Positions 11,895-20,069 of a stretch of DNA of 21,938 nt are shown one piece after another. The notes under the pieces were generated by a model. That model searched no databases. It saw only the letters and a program-made list of their open reading frames with translations, and was not told the DNA's origin. The translations under genes were made by a program, and so were the position numbers. This stretch comes from a virus, in the IMG/VR virus record IMGVR_UViG_3300046804_000907, positions 1-21,938 of that record. One strand, given 5' to 3'. Numbering within the stretch: the stretch's first letter is position 1; every line of letters begins with the position of its first letter.

Positions 11895-12075
11895 TTCAAT
11901 CGTTGAGAGCGTGGTTCAGCAGTTCCACGACAGGGCGGCCAAAGGTGAGGCCAAGTACGGCACGACGATGGACCGAAATGACCTGACCCCGATGCAATGG
12001 CTTCAGCACTTGCAGGAGGAGTTGATGGATGCGGTGGTTTACTTGGAGAAAGTGAAGCAGACGGATGGAGTTTAA
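11887..12075 (+). CDS. MazG-like / all-alpha NTP pyrophosphohydrolase-like small protein
   Basis: A 62-residue protein starting at GTG, with an 8-base overlap with the small terminase. It has GEAKYGTTMDRND (20-32) and LQHLQEELMDAVVYLEKV (39-56), like the helical EExxDA metal-binding motif of all-alpha NTP pyrophosphatases (E44, E45, D48) and of phage dATP/dGTP-hydrolase-like proteins. It is shorter than a full MazG domain (about 90-100), so activity is uncertain. It sits between both terminase subunits and overlaps the large subunit by 11 bases. Confidence 0.5.
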   Translation: MSDSIVESVVQQFHDRAAKGEAKYGTTMDRNDLTPMQWLQHLQEELMDAVVYLEKVKQTDGV

Positions 12076-13243
12076 GTACACGACCGCTATCAAGAAGATT
12101 CGGGCGATGACTGCTCGGAAGAAAGTCATCCAGGGCGGAACGAGTGCATCCAAAACCTTCGGCATCCTTGCGGTCCTGATTGACCACGCCGCCCGCCATC
12201 CAAAGTCCGAGATTTCGGTAGTATCCGAATCCGTGCCTCACCTACGCAGGGGTGCGATTAAGGACTTCGCCAAGATTATGCAATGGACGCACCGATGGGT
12301 TGCAGACCGCTGGAACAAGACGCTCCTGCAGTACAACTTCGCCAATGGTTCAACGATTGAGTTTTTCTCTGCTGATTCCGAGGCAAGGCTACGAGGGGCA
12401 AGGCGGCAAATCCTTTACATCAACGAAGCGAACAACATCGACTTTGACTCCTACTACCAACTTGCCATCCGTACAAGTCAGGAGATTTACATCGACTTCA
12501 ACCCCACGCATGAGTTCTGGGCGCATACCGAAGTCCTGCCCGAAGCGGATGCGGAGTTCCTGATTCTCACCTATCAGGACAACGAGGCCCTGCCTGATAC
12601 GATTCGAAACGATATTGAACTAAACCGAGCCAAAGCGGAAACCTCTGCCTATTGGGCGAATTGGTGGAAGGTCTACGGCATGGGTCAGGTTGGAACCCTC
12701 CAAGGTGCGATATACGGCGACTTCTCGGTAGTTGAGGGCATAGACCCATCCACGATGAAATTCGTCGCCTACGGGCTCGACTGGGGCTTTAGCAACGACC
12801 CAACGGCATTGGTCGCCGTGTACCGCAGGGGGGATGACTTGTTCGTGCATGAACTCCTGTACAACCGTGGCCTCACCAACTCGGATATTGCCGCCAAGTT
12901 GAAGGAATTTGGCATCACAAGGGCGTGGGAGATTGTAGCTGATTCGGCCGAACCAAAGTCCATCGAGGAGATATACCGCCTTGGCTTCAACATTAAGCCA
13001 GCGAGCAAAGGGCCCGATAGCGTCAGGCAGGGGATTGACATCGTGAAGCGGTTCAACCTGCACATCACCAAGGATTCGACAAACCTGATAAAAGAACTCC
13101 GCAGTTACACTTGGGCCACCGACAAGGAGGGCAAGGACACAGGGGTTCCCATCGATTCGTTCAACCACGCCTGCGATGCCCTGCGTTATGTGGCTCTCAA
13201 CAAACTTGCGGTCAGTAACTCGGGAAGGTATTTGGTGGTTTAA
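12065..13243 (+). CDS. Terminase large subunit
   Basis: A 392-residue packaging motor. The ATPase domain shows a Walker A-like QGGTSASKT (23-31), Walker B and catalytic Glu in ILYINEAN (116-123, E121), and a FNP coupling-type segment around IDFNPTHEFW. The RNase H-like nuclease domain has acidic residues D239 (GLDWGFSNDP), D293 (ADSAEP) and D371 (NHACDALRY). It cuts concatemers and pumps DNA into proheads. The length is normal for compact Bacteroidota phage TerL (PBSX-type). It starts 11 bases before the end of the preceding gene. After it comes TAACTTTA (13241-13248), one base off a -7 box. Confidence 0.93.
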   Translation: MEFKYTTAIKKIRAMTARKKVIQGGTSASKTFGILAVLIDHAARHPKSEISVVSESVPHLRRGAIKDFAKIMQWTHRWVADRWNKTLLQYNFANGSTIEFFSADSEARLRGARRQILYINEANNIDFDSYYQLAIRTSQEIYIDFNPTHEFWAHTEVLPEADAEFLILTYQDNEALPDTIRNDIELNRAKAETSAYWANWWKVYGMGQVGTLQGAIYGDFSVVEGIDPSTMKFVAYGLDWGFSNDPTALVAVYRRGDDLFVHELLYNRGLTNSDIAAKLKEFGITRAWEIVADSAEPKSIEEIYRLGFNIKPASKGPDSVRQGIDIVKRFNLHITKDSTNLIKELRSYTWATDKEGKDTGVPIDSFNHACDALRYVALNKLAVSNSGRYLVV

Positions 13244-13253
13244 CTTTACCCCC

Positions 13254-13343
13254 ATGAACCTCGAATCCTTCCTTGATTTGCTTTTGATTTTTGGCAGATT
13301 CGCCCTGTTATTGGTCTTGCTTTTTGCTTTTGCCTCGCTATGA
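13254..13343 (+). CDS. Micro membrane protein (29 aa)
   Basis: A 29-codon ORF (ATG 13254, TGA 13341-13343): a short acidic N-terminus (NLESFLD) followed by an almost purely hydrophobic stretch LLLIFGRFALLLVLLFAFASL. It fills the gap between terminase and the first glycosyltransferase-like gene and is ATGA-coupled to the latter. TAACTTTA just upstream could be a weak promoter box. Function unknown; a membrane anchor or translation coupler is possible. Confidence 0.45.
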   Translation: MNLESFLDLLLIFGRFALLLVLLFAFASL

Positions 13344-13999
13344 AACTCATCCACTATTACCACATCTACTGCGGAGGGGGAGGCCAATGGCAACTCATCC
13401 TGAACCAGCACATGATGGCGCTCTGCAACTACGGCCTCATCGAGCAGTTGGACGAGATTCGGGTGGGCATCGTTGGGCCGCCAGAACAGCGGAAAGCGGT
13501 CAAGGAAATACTTGACAATTCCCTGATAAAAGACAAGGTAAAGGTTGTCGTTACTCGTACCAACGCTTGGGAGCAGGCCACCCTGACCGAGATGTACAAG
13601 GCAAGCCAAGACGAGGATGCGGCCTACCTGTACGCTCATACCAAGGGCAGTTCCGACCCATCACTGATAAACCAACTGTGGTGCAGGTCGATGATTTTCT
13701 TCAATGTCGTGGCTTGGGAACGGTGTCTTGCCGAACTGCAGAACGTAGATGCCGTGGGAGCCTATTGGCTGACCAAGGAGGAATTCCCCCAAATTGCGGA
13801 CCACAACAACCCCGATGGCTACCCATATTTTGCTGGCACGTTCTGGTGGGCCAAGTCATCGCATATCCGCAAACTTGGCGAACCTGTGAGGGAACACCGC
13901 TGGCAGGCCGAGCATTGGATTGGAAAAGCCGAAGGGATGACCGTGTACAACTCCTGCAAGGGATGGCCTGCGCCTGACAAGTTCATCATCACGTTTTAG
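13340..13999 (+). CDS. Glycosyltransferase-like protein (219 aa)
   Basis: A 219-residue protein. IHYYHIYCGGGGQWQLILNQ, then AAYLYAHTKGSS, a long middle, then YFAGTFWWAKSSHIRKL is the pattern of a family of capsule and phage glycosyltransferase-like proteins (YIHTKG ... FSGNFWWA). The probable activity is sugar transfer to a host surface or virion component, but no donor or acceptor can be read from sequence. A clear DxD is not visible, so a pure binding role cannot be excluded. It is ATGA-coupled to the micro-protein and followed after two bases by a second glycosyltransferase-like gene. Confidence 0.6.
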   Translation: MKLIHYYHIYCGGGGQWQLILNQHMMALCNYGLIEQLDEIRVGIVGPPEQRKAVKEILDNSLIKDKVKVVVTRTNAWEQATLTEMYKASQDEDAAYLYAHTKGSSDPSLINQLWCRSMIFFNVVAWERCLAELQNVDAVGAYWLTKEEFPQIADHNNPDGYPYFAGTFWWAKSSHIRKLGEPVREHRWQAEHWIGKAEGMTVYNSCKGWPAPDKFIITF

Positions 14000-14001
14000 C
14001 C

Positions 14002-14751
14002 ATGGCCAAGATACCCGTCATCATCACCAACTTCAACCTGTACACTTGGCCCAAGGCCATGGTCAAGAAATTGAAGCAGATGCAAGATGTCGGGCCAATC
14101 TTAATCTTGGATAACGGCACAACCTACGCCCCAACGCTAGAATGGTACGAGCAACTGAAACTGGAGGCCAACGATGTTGCGGTCATTCGCACAGGAGGGA
14201 ACTTCGGCCACCTTGTCGCATGGCAAGCCCAAATCCCAATGCAGTTGTTTCAAATGGGATACCCCGACTACATCGTAACCGACCCTGACCTTGACCTTTC
14301 GGCTCTACCTGATGATACGCTAATACGGATGCGGGAGGCGTGGTACGACTTGCCTGTCAAGACGTATATGTACGAGCAGGAGGAAGGCGACCCGTTCAAC
14401 GGCGTTATGTTCACGGTCAAGGACAAAATCGGGCTTGGCATTCGGACGGACGATATTCCTGCTGATGCCCTGTTCTTCCAGCAGGCAGAACTACGCTACA
14501 AAAAGCAGCCGACTTGGAATGGATTGCAACTTGCGCCCGTTGACACAACCTTCGCATTCTACCATCACGAACACTATCAACGGGTCTGCATAAGCGGGGC
14601 AAGGATGGTCGCACCCTATGAGTGCAGGCATCTTCCCTACTACCTGACCGCCGAGGACTTGAATGCGGATTGGGAGTTCAGGCAGTACCTCGACAAAGCC
14701 AACCACGCCAGTACCGCCAAGAAGATTGCGGATGGCCTTCAAATCTTTTGA
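14002..14751 (+). CDS. Glycosyltransferase family 2-like protein
   Basis: A 249-residue GT-A-type protein. It opens with IPVIITNFN, then a Rossmann-like ILILDNGTTYAPTLEWYE, then GGNFGHLVAWQ, then DYIVTDPDLDLSALP, where D94-P95-D96-L97-D98 supplies the DxD-like metal and nucleotide-sugar site. The general order fits a family 2 transferase. The acceptor could be virion protein, DNA or host glycan. Two bases separate it from the previous glycosyltransferase-like gene and two from the following methyltransferase, so the three form a tight cassette. Confidence 0.7.
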   Translation: MAKIPVIITNFNLYTWPKAMVKKLKQMQDVGPILILDNGTTYAPTLEWYEQLKLEANDVAVIRTGGNFGHLVAWQAQIPMQLFQMGYPDYIVTDPDLDLSALPDDTLIRMREAWYDLPVKTYMYEQEEGDPFNGVMFTVKDKIGLGIRTDDIPADALFFQQAELRYKKQPTWNGLQLAPVDTTFAFYHHEHYQRVCISGARMVAPYECRHLPYYLTAEDLNADWEFRQYLDKANHASTAKKIADGLQIF

Positions 14752-14753
14752 CC

Positions 14754-15248
14754 ATGCCGTTTTCGCATCCATTCTACAAAGACCGAATCGCCGCTCACAT
14801 CAGGTCAGTATTGCGACCCGATGACCGTGTTCTTGACGTAGGTGTGGGATGCGGAACTTACGCCCAACTGCTTCCCGAAGTTGCCATGGATGGCGTGGAA
14901 ATTTACGAGCCGTATGTTGAGCGGTTTGACCTTCGGGCCAAGTACAAGCAACTATTCATCACCGACATTCGGGATTTTGATATTTCGCCCTATACATACC
15001 TAATTCTCGGCGATGTCTTTGAGCATCTCAACCTCAAGGATGCAAGGGATTTGCTAAACCGAATCGGAAGCAAAAGAGCGATGATTGCCGTGCCTTACCT
15101 TTACGAGCAGGGGGTGTGGGAGGGGAATGTTCACGAAACGCACTACCAACCCGACCTGACCCCTGAAATCGTTGCGTCAAGATACCCCGAACTGAACCTA
15201 ATCGTTGGGGATGCGATTTACGGATATTACACAAACTACCCAGCATGA
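14754..15248 (+). CDS. SAM-dependent methyltransferase (class I)
   Basis: A 164-residue class I methyltransferase fold. Motif I is VLDVGVGCGTY (26-36), binding SAM. An acidic residue near MDGVEIYEPYV corresponds to motif II, and D87 in LILGDVFEHL fits motif IV. The substrate is unknown. Placed after two glycosyltransferase-like genes, it may modify the same sugar or surface molecule. ATG 14754 lies two bases after the previous stop. The reading frame is open further upstream, but that is the shadow of the glycosyltransferase. ATGA coupling to the tail chaperone. Confidence 0.75.
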   Translation: MPFSHPFYKDRIAAHIRSVLRPDDRVLDVGVGCGTYAQLLPEVAMDGVEIYEPYVERFDLRAKYKQLFITDIRDFDISPYTYLILGDVFEHLNLKDARDLLNRIGSKRAMIAVPYLYEQGVWEGNVHETHYQPDLTPEIVASRYPELNLIVGDAIYGYYTNYPA

Positions 15249-15811
15249 AACTCCAAGACCTGACCATCGACCAATTCCAGCGGATTGCCGCCTTGGAACT
15301 ATCCCCTGCCCTCAACGACGCAGACAAGCGATTGGGCGTGGTTGCGATTGTCGAGGGAGTGGATGTCGCCATCGTCAGGGATATGCCTGCTGCTTCGCTT
15401 ACTAAGCGCTACAAGGCCATCATCAAGGAGTGGAACGAACTGCCTGCACTGGCTTACAAGCGCAAGTTCAAAGCCGGGGGCAAGTGGTGGATTCCGACTG
15501 TGTTCACGGATGAGTTAACTGCCGGGCAACTCATCGACCTCATGGAGATGAACACCACGGACGAGCGGCAACTGGTACAGAACCTGCATCGCATCATGGC
15601 AACCCTGTGCAGGGAGGCTGCTTGGCTTGGATGGTTTCCCAAGAAATACGACGGGGCGAGCCATGCCGAGCGAGCAGAACTGATGAAGAAGCACGCCAAG
15701 ATTGGCGATGTTTGGGGGGTCGTTAGTTTTTTTTTGTTAAGTTCCGAGAGTTACTTGCAAATTTTGAGCGACTATTCCAAGCACCTGACGAAGAAGGCGC
15801 AGGGCCAGTAA
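15245..15811 (+). CDS. Tail assembly chaperone, short form (gpG-like)
   Basis: A 188-residue protein with a helical body typical of tail assembly chaperones of Bacteroidota siphophages: QFQRIAALELSPAL near the start, a central Trp-Trp segment (GGKWWIP), FTDELTAGQLIDLMEM, and helical C-terminal parts around ESYLQILSDYSKHLTK. Such proteins coat the tape measure and recruit tail-tube subunits. It contains a nine-T run (15727-15735) where part of the ribosomes could slip -1 to give the longer form. It is ATGA-coupled to the methyltransferase. Confidence 0.65.
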   Translation: MKLQDLTIDQFQRIAALELSPALNDADKRLGVVAIVEGVDVAIVRDMPAASLTKRYKAIIKEWNELPALAYKRKFKAGGKWWIPTVFTDELTAGQLIDLMEMNTTDERQLVQNLHRIMATLCREAAWLGWFPKKYDGASHAERAELMKKHAKIGDVWGVVSFFLLSSESYLQILSDYSKHLTKKAQGQ

Positions 15812-15990
15812 CGAACCCGCTCGCAGGGTACGGTTGGCTGATGGTCGTTTGGAGGATGGCCAACAAGGACGTGCTGAAATTCGATGCCATCTTTGCGATG
15901 AAGGCGGTGGAGTTCCTGAACTACGCCCTGCTCATTCACGACATCTTGGAGGCCGAACGGCAAGAGGCAGAGCGGATGAGGAGGCGGTAG
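15245..15990 (+). CDS. Tail assembly chaperone, predicted -1 frameshift fusion (gpGT-like)
   Basis: In the -1 frame the sequence is open from the T9 run to TAG at 15988-15990. A single -1 slip gives about 248 residues. The new C-terminal part, beginning FVKFRELLANFERLF and including YGWLMVVWRMANKDVLKF, AMKAVEFLNYALLIHDI and LEAERQEAERMRRR, looks protein-like and matches the short second frame of G/GT gene pairs. The frame has an internal ATG at 15841, so independent translation of 49 residues is an alternative. A homopolymer sequencing error (T9 for T10) is the other explanation. Confidence 0.6.
15727..15736 (+). promoter_or_regulatory. Slippery site for -1 ribosomal frameshift
   Basis: Nine T then G: in the zero frame the codons are AGT TTT TTT TTG. 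T TTT TTT permits full re-pairing after a -1 slip. A G6 run (15714-15719) lies eight bases upstream and might act as a weak stimulator; I see no strong downstream hairpin. The zero frame continues for 25 codons before its stop. Confidence 0.6.
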
Positions 15991-16022
15991 GACACTATTT
16001 GCGTGGCTGGACATTTACCAGC

Positions 16023-16622
16023 ATGGAGTTTGATGTATTTGTCGGTGGGTCAGGGAAGAAACTGACCAACGTGCAGAGGCAAGCGTTGCCCGATTTCGGG
16101 GTCAACCTCGAAGTTGGGGCGATTGACAATAAATCCTACGCAATAGTCAAGAAATGGTTGGACGGGGTCATTAAATTGGCCAAGCAGAACCTCGCAAATT
16201 CAGGGGCTATTGCAAGCGATTCGCTATCTGCCAGCATTGAGTTTGAACCAATAAGCCTCACCGACACTTCCTTCGTGGTCGCTATTGTGGCCAACGACTA
16301 CTGGAAGTTCGTGGACCTCGGTGTCAAAGGTGCAAAAAGCAGCAGTCGTGCGCCGAACAGTCCCTTTCAGTACAGGGACAAGCGGCCACCTATCCGACCC
16401 ATCCAAGAATGGATTGCCTTCAAAAGCATTCCTTTGCAGGGCAGGGATAAGATTGCCGCAAACCGTTCCTTCGCCATCAACATCGCTAATAAGATTCGGA
16501 GGGAAGGATTACGAGCCACCAACTTCATGAGCAATGCGGTCACCGAGGATATGGTCGCAGTACTTACCGAAAACATCGCCGAAGTCCTCGGCAAATCCAT
16601 CAGCGTAGCAACAGTCCGATAA
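16023..16622 (+). CDS. Putative tail completion / gp10-like protein (199 aa)
   Basis: A 199-residue protein. Its pattern resembles HK97 gp10-type tail completion proteins: an early helical part, a central beta part ending with YWKFVDLGVKG, a basic proline-rich loop (RPPIRPIQEWIAF), then a helix with FAINIANKIRREGL and RATNFMSNA. Such proteins sit at the head-tail junction or neck. The label rests on pattern and on the neighbouring tail genes. The start is ATG 16023; a TTG-started extension to 15834 would overlap the frameshift product and is rejected. Confidence 0.45.
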   Translation: MEFDVFVGGSGKKLTNVQRQALPDFGVNLEVGAIDNKSYAIVKKWLDGVIKLAKQNLANSGAIASDSLSASIEFEPISLTDTSFVVAIVANDYWKFVDLGVKGAKSSSRAPNSPFQYRDKRPPIRPIQEWIAFKSIPLQGRDKIAANRSFAINIANKIRREGLRATNFMSNAVTEDMVAVLTENIAEVLGKSISVATVR

Positions 16623-16623
16623 T

Positions 16624-17802
16624 ATGGCAATAACAGTCCTTTCGGGTTCGCCTCAAGCGGCAACCCCCGTATACAACAAGATGCTCTTCAAGGTCAGCGG
16701 CTCGCTGACAAGTGGCACGAATTACCGCTACGTCTGCGATGTCAAGGACGCAGCAGGAACGACCACGCTGGCAAGATTGAAATGCGACAAACTCCCGACC
16801 ACCAACTACGGTTTCTTTGATGTCAGCAGGGTGGTGGAGACGTTGATTGCGCCAACCGTTCCAACCTTGACGCAGACAGGCTTCGCTGACCATGCGGGGT
16901 TTTATTCGGGGTATCGCCTGACGTTCATGGAAGAGTACGGTTCAACGCCTGTCGTGCAGACGGGAACGACTACGAACGTAACGGGGAATATCGCTTTTGC
17001 AGGCAATTTGGAGCAGTTGGAACTTGCCGATTGGAGTGGCGGTGTGTACTTCAACTCATATATTTTTGACGGCGTGAGCAGGGCATTGACCACCCCTACA
17101 ACTCGCACGGTGTACGGCTCGGATTACGGATTCCTCTGCATGGGGCAGTCGGGAACTCCGTTTGACCGAGCGGAAATCACTTACCCAACCCGCACGTTTA
17201 CTGTCAACATTCCTGCATCCGTCAGCGGGTCAATCGCTCGCTTTGGCGCAGGGCCGATGAACCTCAAGGCACTCACGTCAGGGCAATGCTCGGACGGTCA
17301 GGCAGGTTCGGTGGGATTCCCAACGGCAGAGGGGTCATCCTATACCATCGCTTTTGAGGATTCAGGTGCAGGTAATTTCTCGGTTTACTACACCTACACC
17401 ATCGGACCATGCCAGCGGTTCAACTCGCAACCTGTGCATTTCATCAACAAATACGGCGGGATAGATTCATACACCTTTACCCTAAAGAACCGCAAGCGAG
17501 CCAACGTTGAGCGAGATACCTTCGGCTACAACTCGGACGTTTACGCTACCCTCACCTACGACAAAGTATGGGCAGGGTCGTTTGACTATGTGTATGCGCT
17601 CAACTCCGATTGGCTGACCGATGCAGAATCGGAGTGGCTCATTGAGATGGTCCGAAGTGGGCAGGTATGGCTTGAGATTAACGGTGAACTTGTGGAAGCG
17701 GTGGTCAACGCCAACCAGTATCAATTTGTAACCAGACGAAATGACCAACTCCAGCAGTTGCAAATCGAGATTGCCGTGGCTTACAAGAACAACATCCTAT
17801 GA
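16624..17802 (+). CDS. Tail structural protein (392 aa)
   Basis: A 392-residue, beta-rich, Thr/Ser/Gly-rich virion protein. MAITVLSGSPQAATPVYNKM at the start, and HFINKYGGIDSYTFTLKNRK followed by VERDTFGYNSD near residues 278-307, are hallmarks of a family found in tail regions of Bacteroidota phages. No enzymatic motif. It lies between the tail completion and baseplate-like genes, so a distal tail or tail-tip role is likely. Its single-base spacing to the upstream stop and ATGA coupling to the next gene show operon structure. Confidence 0.65.
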   Translation: MAITVLSGSPQAATPVYNKMLFKVSGSLTSGTNYRYVCDVKDAAGTTTLARLKCDKLPTTNYGFFDVSRVVETLIAPTVPTLTQTGFADHAGFYSGYRLTFMEEYGSTPVVQTGTTTNVTGNIAFAGNLEQLELADWSGGVYFNSYIFDGVSRALTTPTTRTVYGSDYGFLCMGQSGTPFDRAEITYPTRTFTVNIPASVSGSIARFGAGPMNLKALTSGQCSDGQAGSVGFPTAEGSSYTIAFEDSGAGNFSVYYTYTIGPCQRFNSQPVHFINKYGGIDSYTFTLKNRKRANVERDTFGYNSDVYATLTYDKVWAGSFDYVYALNSDWLTDAESEWLIEMVRSGQVWLEINGELVEAVVNANQYQFVTRRNDQLQQLQIEIAVAYKNNIL

Positions 17803-20066
17803 GCGTCACGCTGATTGCTTACCCGCTTAACGATAGCAACGTCGAAGTGCCTTACGTCCTTGACACGATGGGCGGCACGGACGTGGCCATCACCTACTCA
17901 ATTTCCGACATTGAAGACGTAACCAAGCGCAGGGGGTCGTTCTCCAAGACCATCACCCTGCCGAACACACCGACCAACGAGAAGTGCTTCGGGTTTGCGT
18001 ACAATATCCAGTCATTCGTGGGTGGCTTTACTCCGAACAAGAAGATAAGGGCGGCGATGTGGGAGGATGGCGTGCAGGTGTTCAGCGGAGTGCTGCAACT
18101 GCTATCCATGGCCAAGACGAGGGGCAAAGTCACCTACGAGGTTGGCTTGTTCACGGATGACGTGGGACTGTACCAAGCCATCGAGGGGAATCTTCTTGTA
18201 AACACGGCAGGGGTTACCGGGATGAACCACACGCCAACAAGCGGCCACGTCAGCGGAACTTGGACGGCAAGCGGTGCGGCATCGAGTGGCTACGTCTATG
18301 GGGTGATTGATGCAGCAGGATTCACCGATGTTTATTCGCAAGGAGGTGGCGTTTTATTAGCAGGTTGGTGGCAGTTAGGGCCAAGCATCTACGTCAAAAA
18401 GATGATTGACTTAATCTTCAGTCAAGCGGGATACAGGTACTCCAGCAACTTCTTCAACTCAGCAACTTTTGGTAAGTTGGTCATTCCATATGCGGCAGGA
18501 ACGATGCCCGTCAACCTTTCGGGGTCAAACATCTTTGCACAAAGCACAGGAACGGTCACCGCATTAAGCGGAACTAATACAGTTTTACGATTCCCAAAAG
18601 ACACTCCTGCGCCTTTCTATGATAATGGCGGATACTGGGTGGCATCATCAAGCACCTTCGTTGCACCGACTGAACTTCCAACTCTTTGGAATGTAAACCT
18701 ATCCCTTAAAATTGGAAACGTTTCAGGATACCCAATTTTAGCGGCTATTTTTGACGTTTATGATACAATAACGTCAAGCGTAATAACAACCCTTGGAGGA
18801 ACTACTGGAGTAAGAAGTGCGCCAAATACAACAATCGCTCTTAATTTCAATAATTTAACTATCCCTGCTGGCTCGGCGGTTCAACTTAGAACTCGCCCAG
18901 TAATTATTGGCAATAACGGTCCAAGTGCATTTGCCGTGTTGTCAGGGTCAACGATGCAATGGACTTGTCTGCAAAATGCAACAAGTATCGGAACGCTTGA
19001 TATGCGGACTGCTCTGCCTGCTGACGTGAAGCAAGGCGACCTTCTGCAAGACCTGCAAAAGATGTTCAATTTGCATATCATGGCCGATGCTCAAGACCCG
19101 AAACTCCTGTACATCGAGCCTTGGGTGGACTTCTATTCTTCGGGTGTGGTGGATTGGTCGCAGAAAGCGGATGAGAACGCAGAGCAAATTCTCACCAACG
19201 GCGACCCGAACGCAAGCACCAACCTCATCTTCAAGTACAAGGATATGAGCGATTACCTGTCCAAGACCTACAAACAGTCCTATCCTCTTGCAAGGGAAGG
19301 CTATGGGGGCAAACTATTCCCGACGCAGAACTTCTACGGCAAGGGGGATAAAGTCGTGGAAACCTCCTGCGGCACGCTTATACCAGCATCGTTTGCTTCG
19401 GATAAGGTTGTTGGTAGGACTTGGGATTTGGAAGGTACGATTGCAAGCGGAACAATCAAACCGCTACAAACAGGGTATAGAATCGCTCAATACAATTTAA
19501 TTTCAAATCAAACGCCTTGGCTTTATTGGTACGGCATTAACAATGCGGATGGGTCTGCGCTTATTGTTTCTCAAAACAATCTGCCCTTTGTCAGCCACAT
19601 CGACAATCCCTACGCTCCGACCTTTGACCTTGCCTTTGAGATTCCTCGCTTGGTGTACTACAACGCCGTGAACGCAAGCGGCAGCACCATTACCTACACC
19701 AACAACAACCTGTTCAACAAGTACTGGAAGAACTACGTGAACGAAACCGTCAGCAAAGAAGCCCTGCAGTTGGAACTCACCATGATGCTCTCATCGGTGG
19801 ACATCTACCAACTGGACTTTCGCAAGCCGATTTATTACGGCGGCATCCGTTGGCGGTTACTTGAAATTCGAGATTACTTGGTCGGGCAGATGAAGCCGTG
19901 CAGGGTGACGCTACGCCGCATCCTGAACCTTGCAGAATTTGCACCTGTGACCAACGTGCCGATTGCAAACGACCCCGCATTCCTGTACAACGGGCCGATA
20001 ACAAGCGACCCATCCGACCCGAACTACGAACCACCTATAAACCCTGAACTACCCTCCGAAGGATAA
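17799..20066 (+). CDS. Large tail/baseplate protein with FSKT motif (755 aa)
   Basis: A 755-residue protein. The N-terminal region (about 25-66) holds VAITYSISDIEDVTKRRGSF then SKTITLPNTPTNEKCFGFAYNI, a motif common in Bacteroidota phage and prophage tail proteins that resemble baseplate-hub or tail-associated proteins. Middle and C-terminal parts are beta-rich, with a Pro-rich end (SDPSDPNYEPPINPELP). Bases about 18660-18930 and 19480-19580 are more AT-rich than the rest, so residues about 287-377 and 560-595 may be exchanged modules, possibly for receptor binding. It is ATGA-coupled to the previous gene and followed by the tape measure. Confidence 0.7.
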   Translation: MSVTLIAYPLNDSNVEVPYVLDTMGGTDVAITYSISDIEDVTKRRGSFSKTITLPNTPTNEKCFGFAYNIQSFVGGFTPNKKIRAAMWEDGVQVFSGVLQLLSMAKTRGKVTYEVGLFTDDVGLYQAIEGNLLVNTAGVTGMNHTPTSGHVSGTWTASGAASSGYVYGVIDAAGFTDVYSQGGGVLLAGWWQLGPSIYVKKMIDLIFSQAGYRYSSNFFNSATFGKLVIPYAAGTMPVNLSGSNIFAQSTGTVTALSGTNTVLRFPKDTPAPFYDNGGYWVASSSTFVAPTELPTLWNVNLSLKIGNVSGYPILAAIFDVYDTITSSVITTLGGTTGVRSAPNTTIALNFNNLTIPAGSAVQLRTRPVIIGNNGPSAFAVLSGSTMQWTCLQNATSIGTLDMRTALPADVKQGDLLQDLQKMFNLHIMADAQDPKLLYIEPWVDFYSSGVVDWSQKADENAEQILTNGDPNASTNLIFKYKDMSDYLSKTYKQSYPLAREGYGGKLFPTQNFYGKGDKVVETSCGTLIPASFASDKVVGRTWDLEGTIASGTIKPLQTGYRIAQYNLISNQTPWLYWYGINNADGSALIVSQNNLPFVSHIDNPYAPTFDLAFEIPRLVYYNAVNASGSTITYTNNNLFNKYWKNYVNETVSKEALQLELTMMLSSVDIYQLDFRKPIYYGGIRWRLLEIRDYLVGQMKPCRVTLRRILNLAEFAPVTNVPIANDPAFLYNGPITSDPSDPNYEPPINPELPSEG

Positions 20067-20069
20067 ACT

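Noticed and set aside
12620-13639. Long minus-strand ORF (339 aa) opposite terminase large subunit
   Set aside because: It lies antisense to a clear terminase and the next gene, has no recognisable domain, and arises from low stop-codon frequency on the opposite strand.
15834-16022. TTG-started upstream extension of the tail completion gene
   Set aside because: The translated part is glycine/arginine-rich shadow sequence that overlaps the -1 frame of the tail chaperone.
17050-17075. TATTTTTG inside a tail gene as a promoter box
   Set aside because: A single chance match to a 6-position consensus within coding sequence and not before a start.
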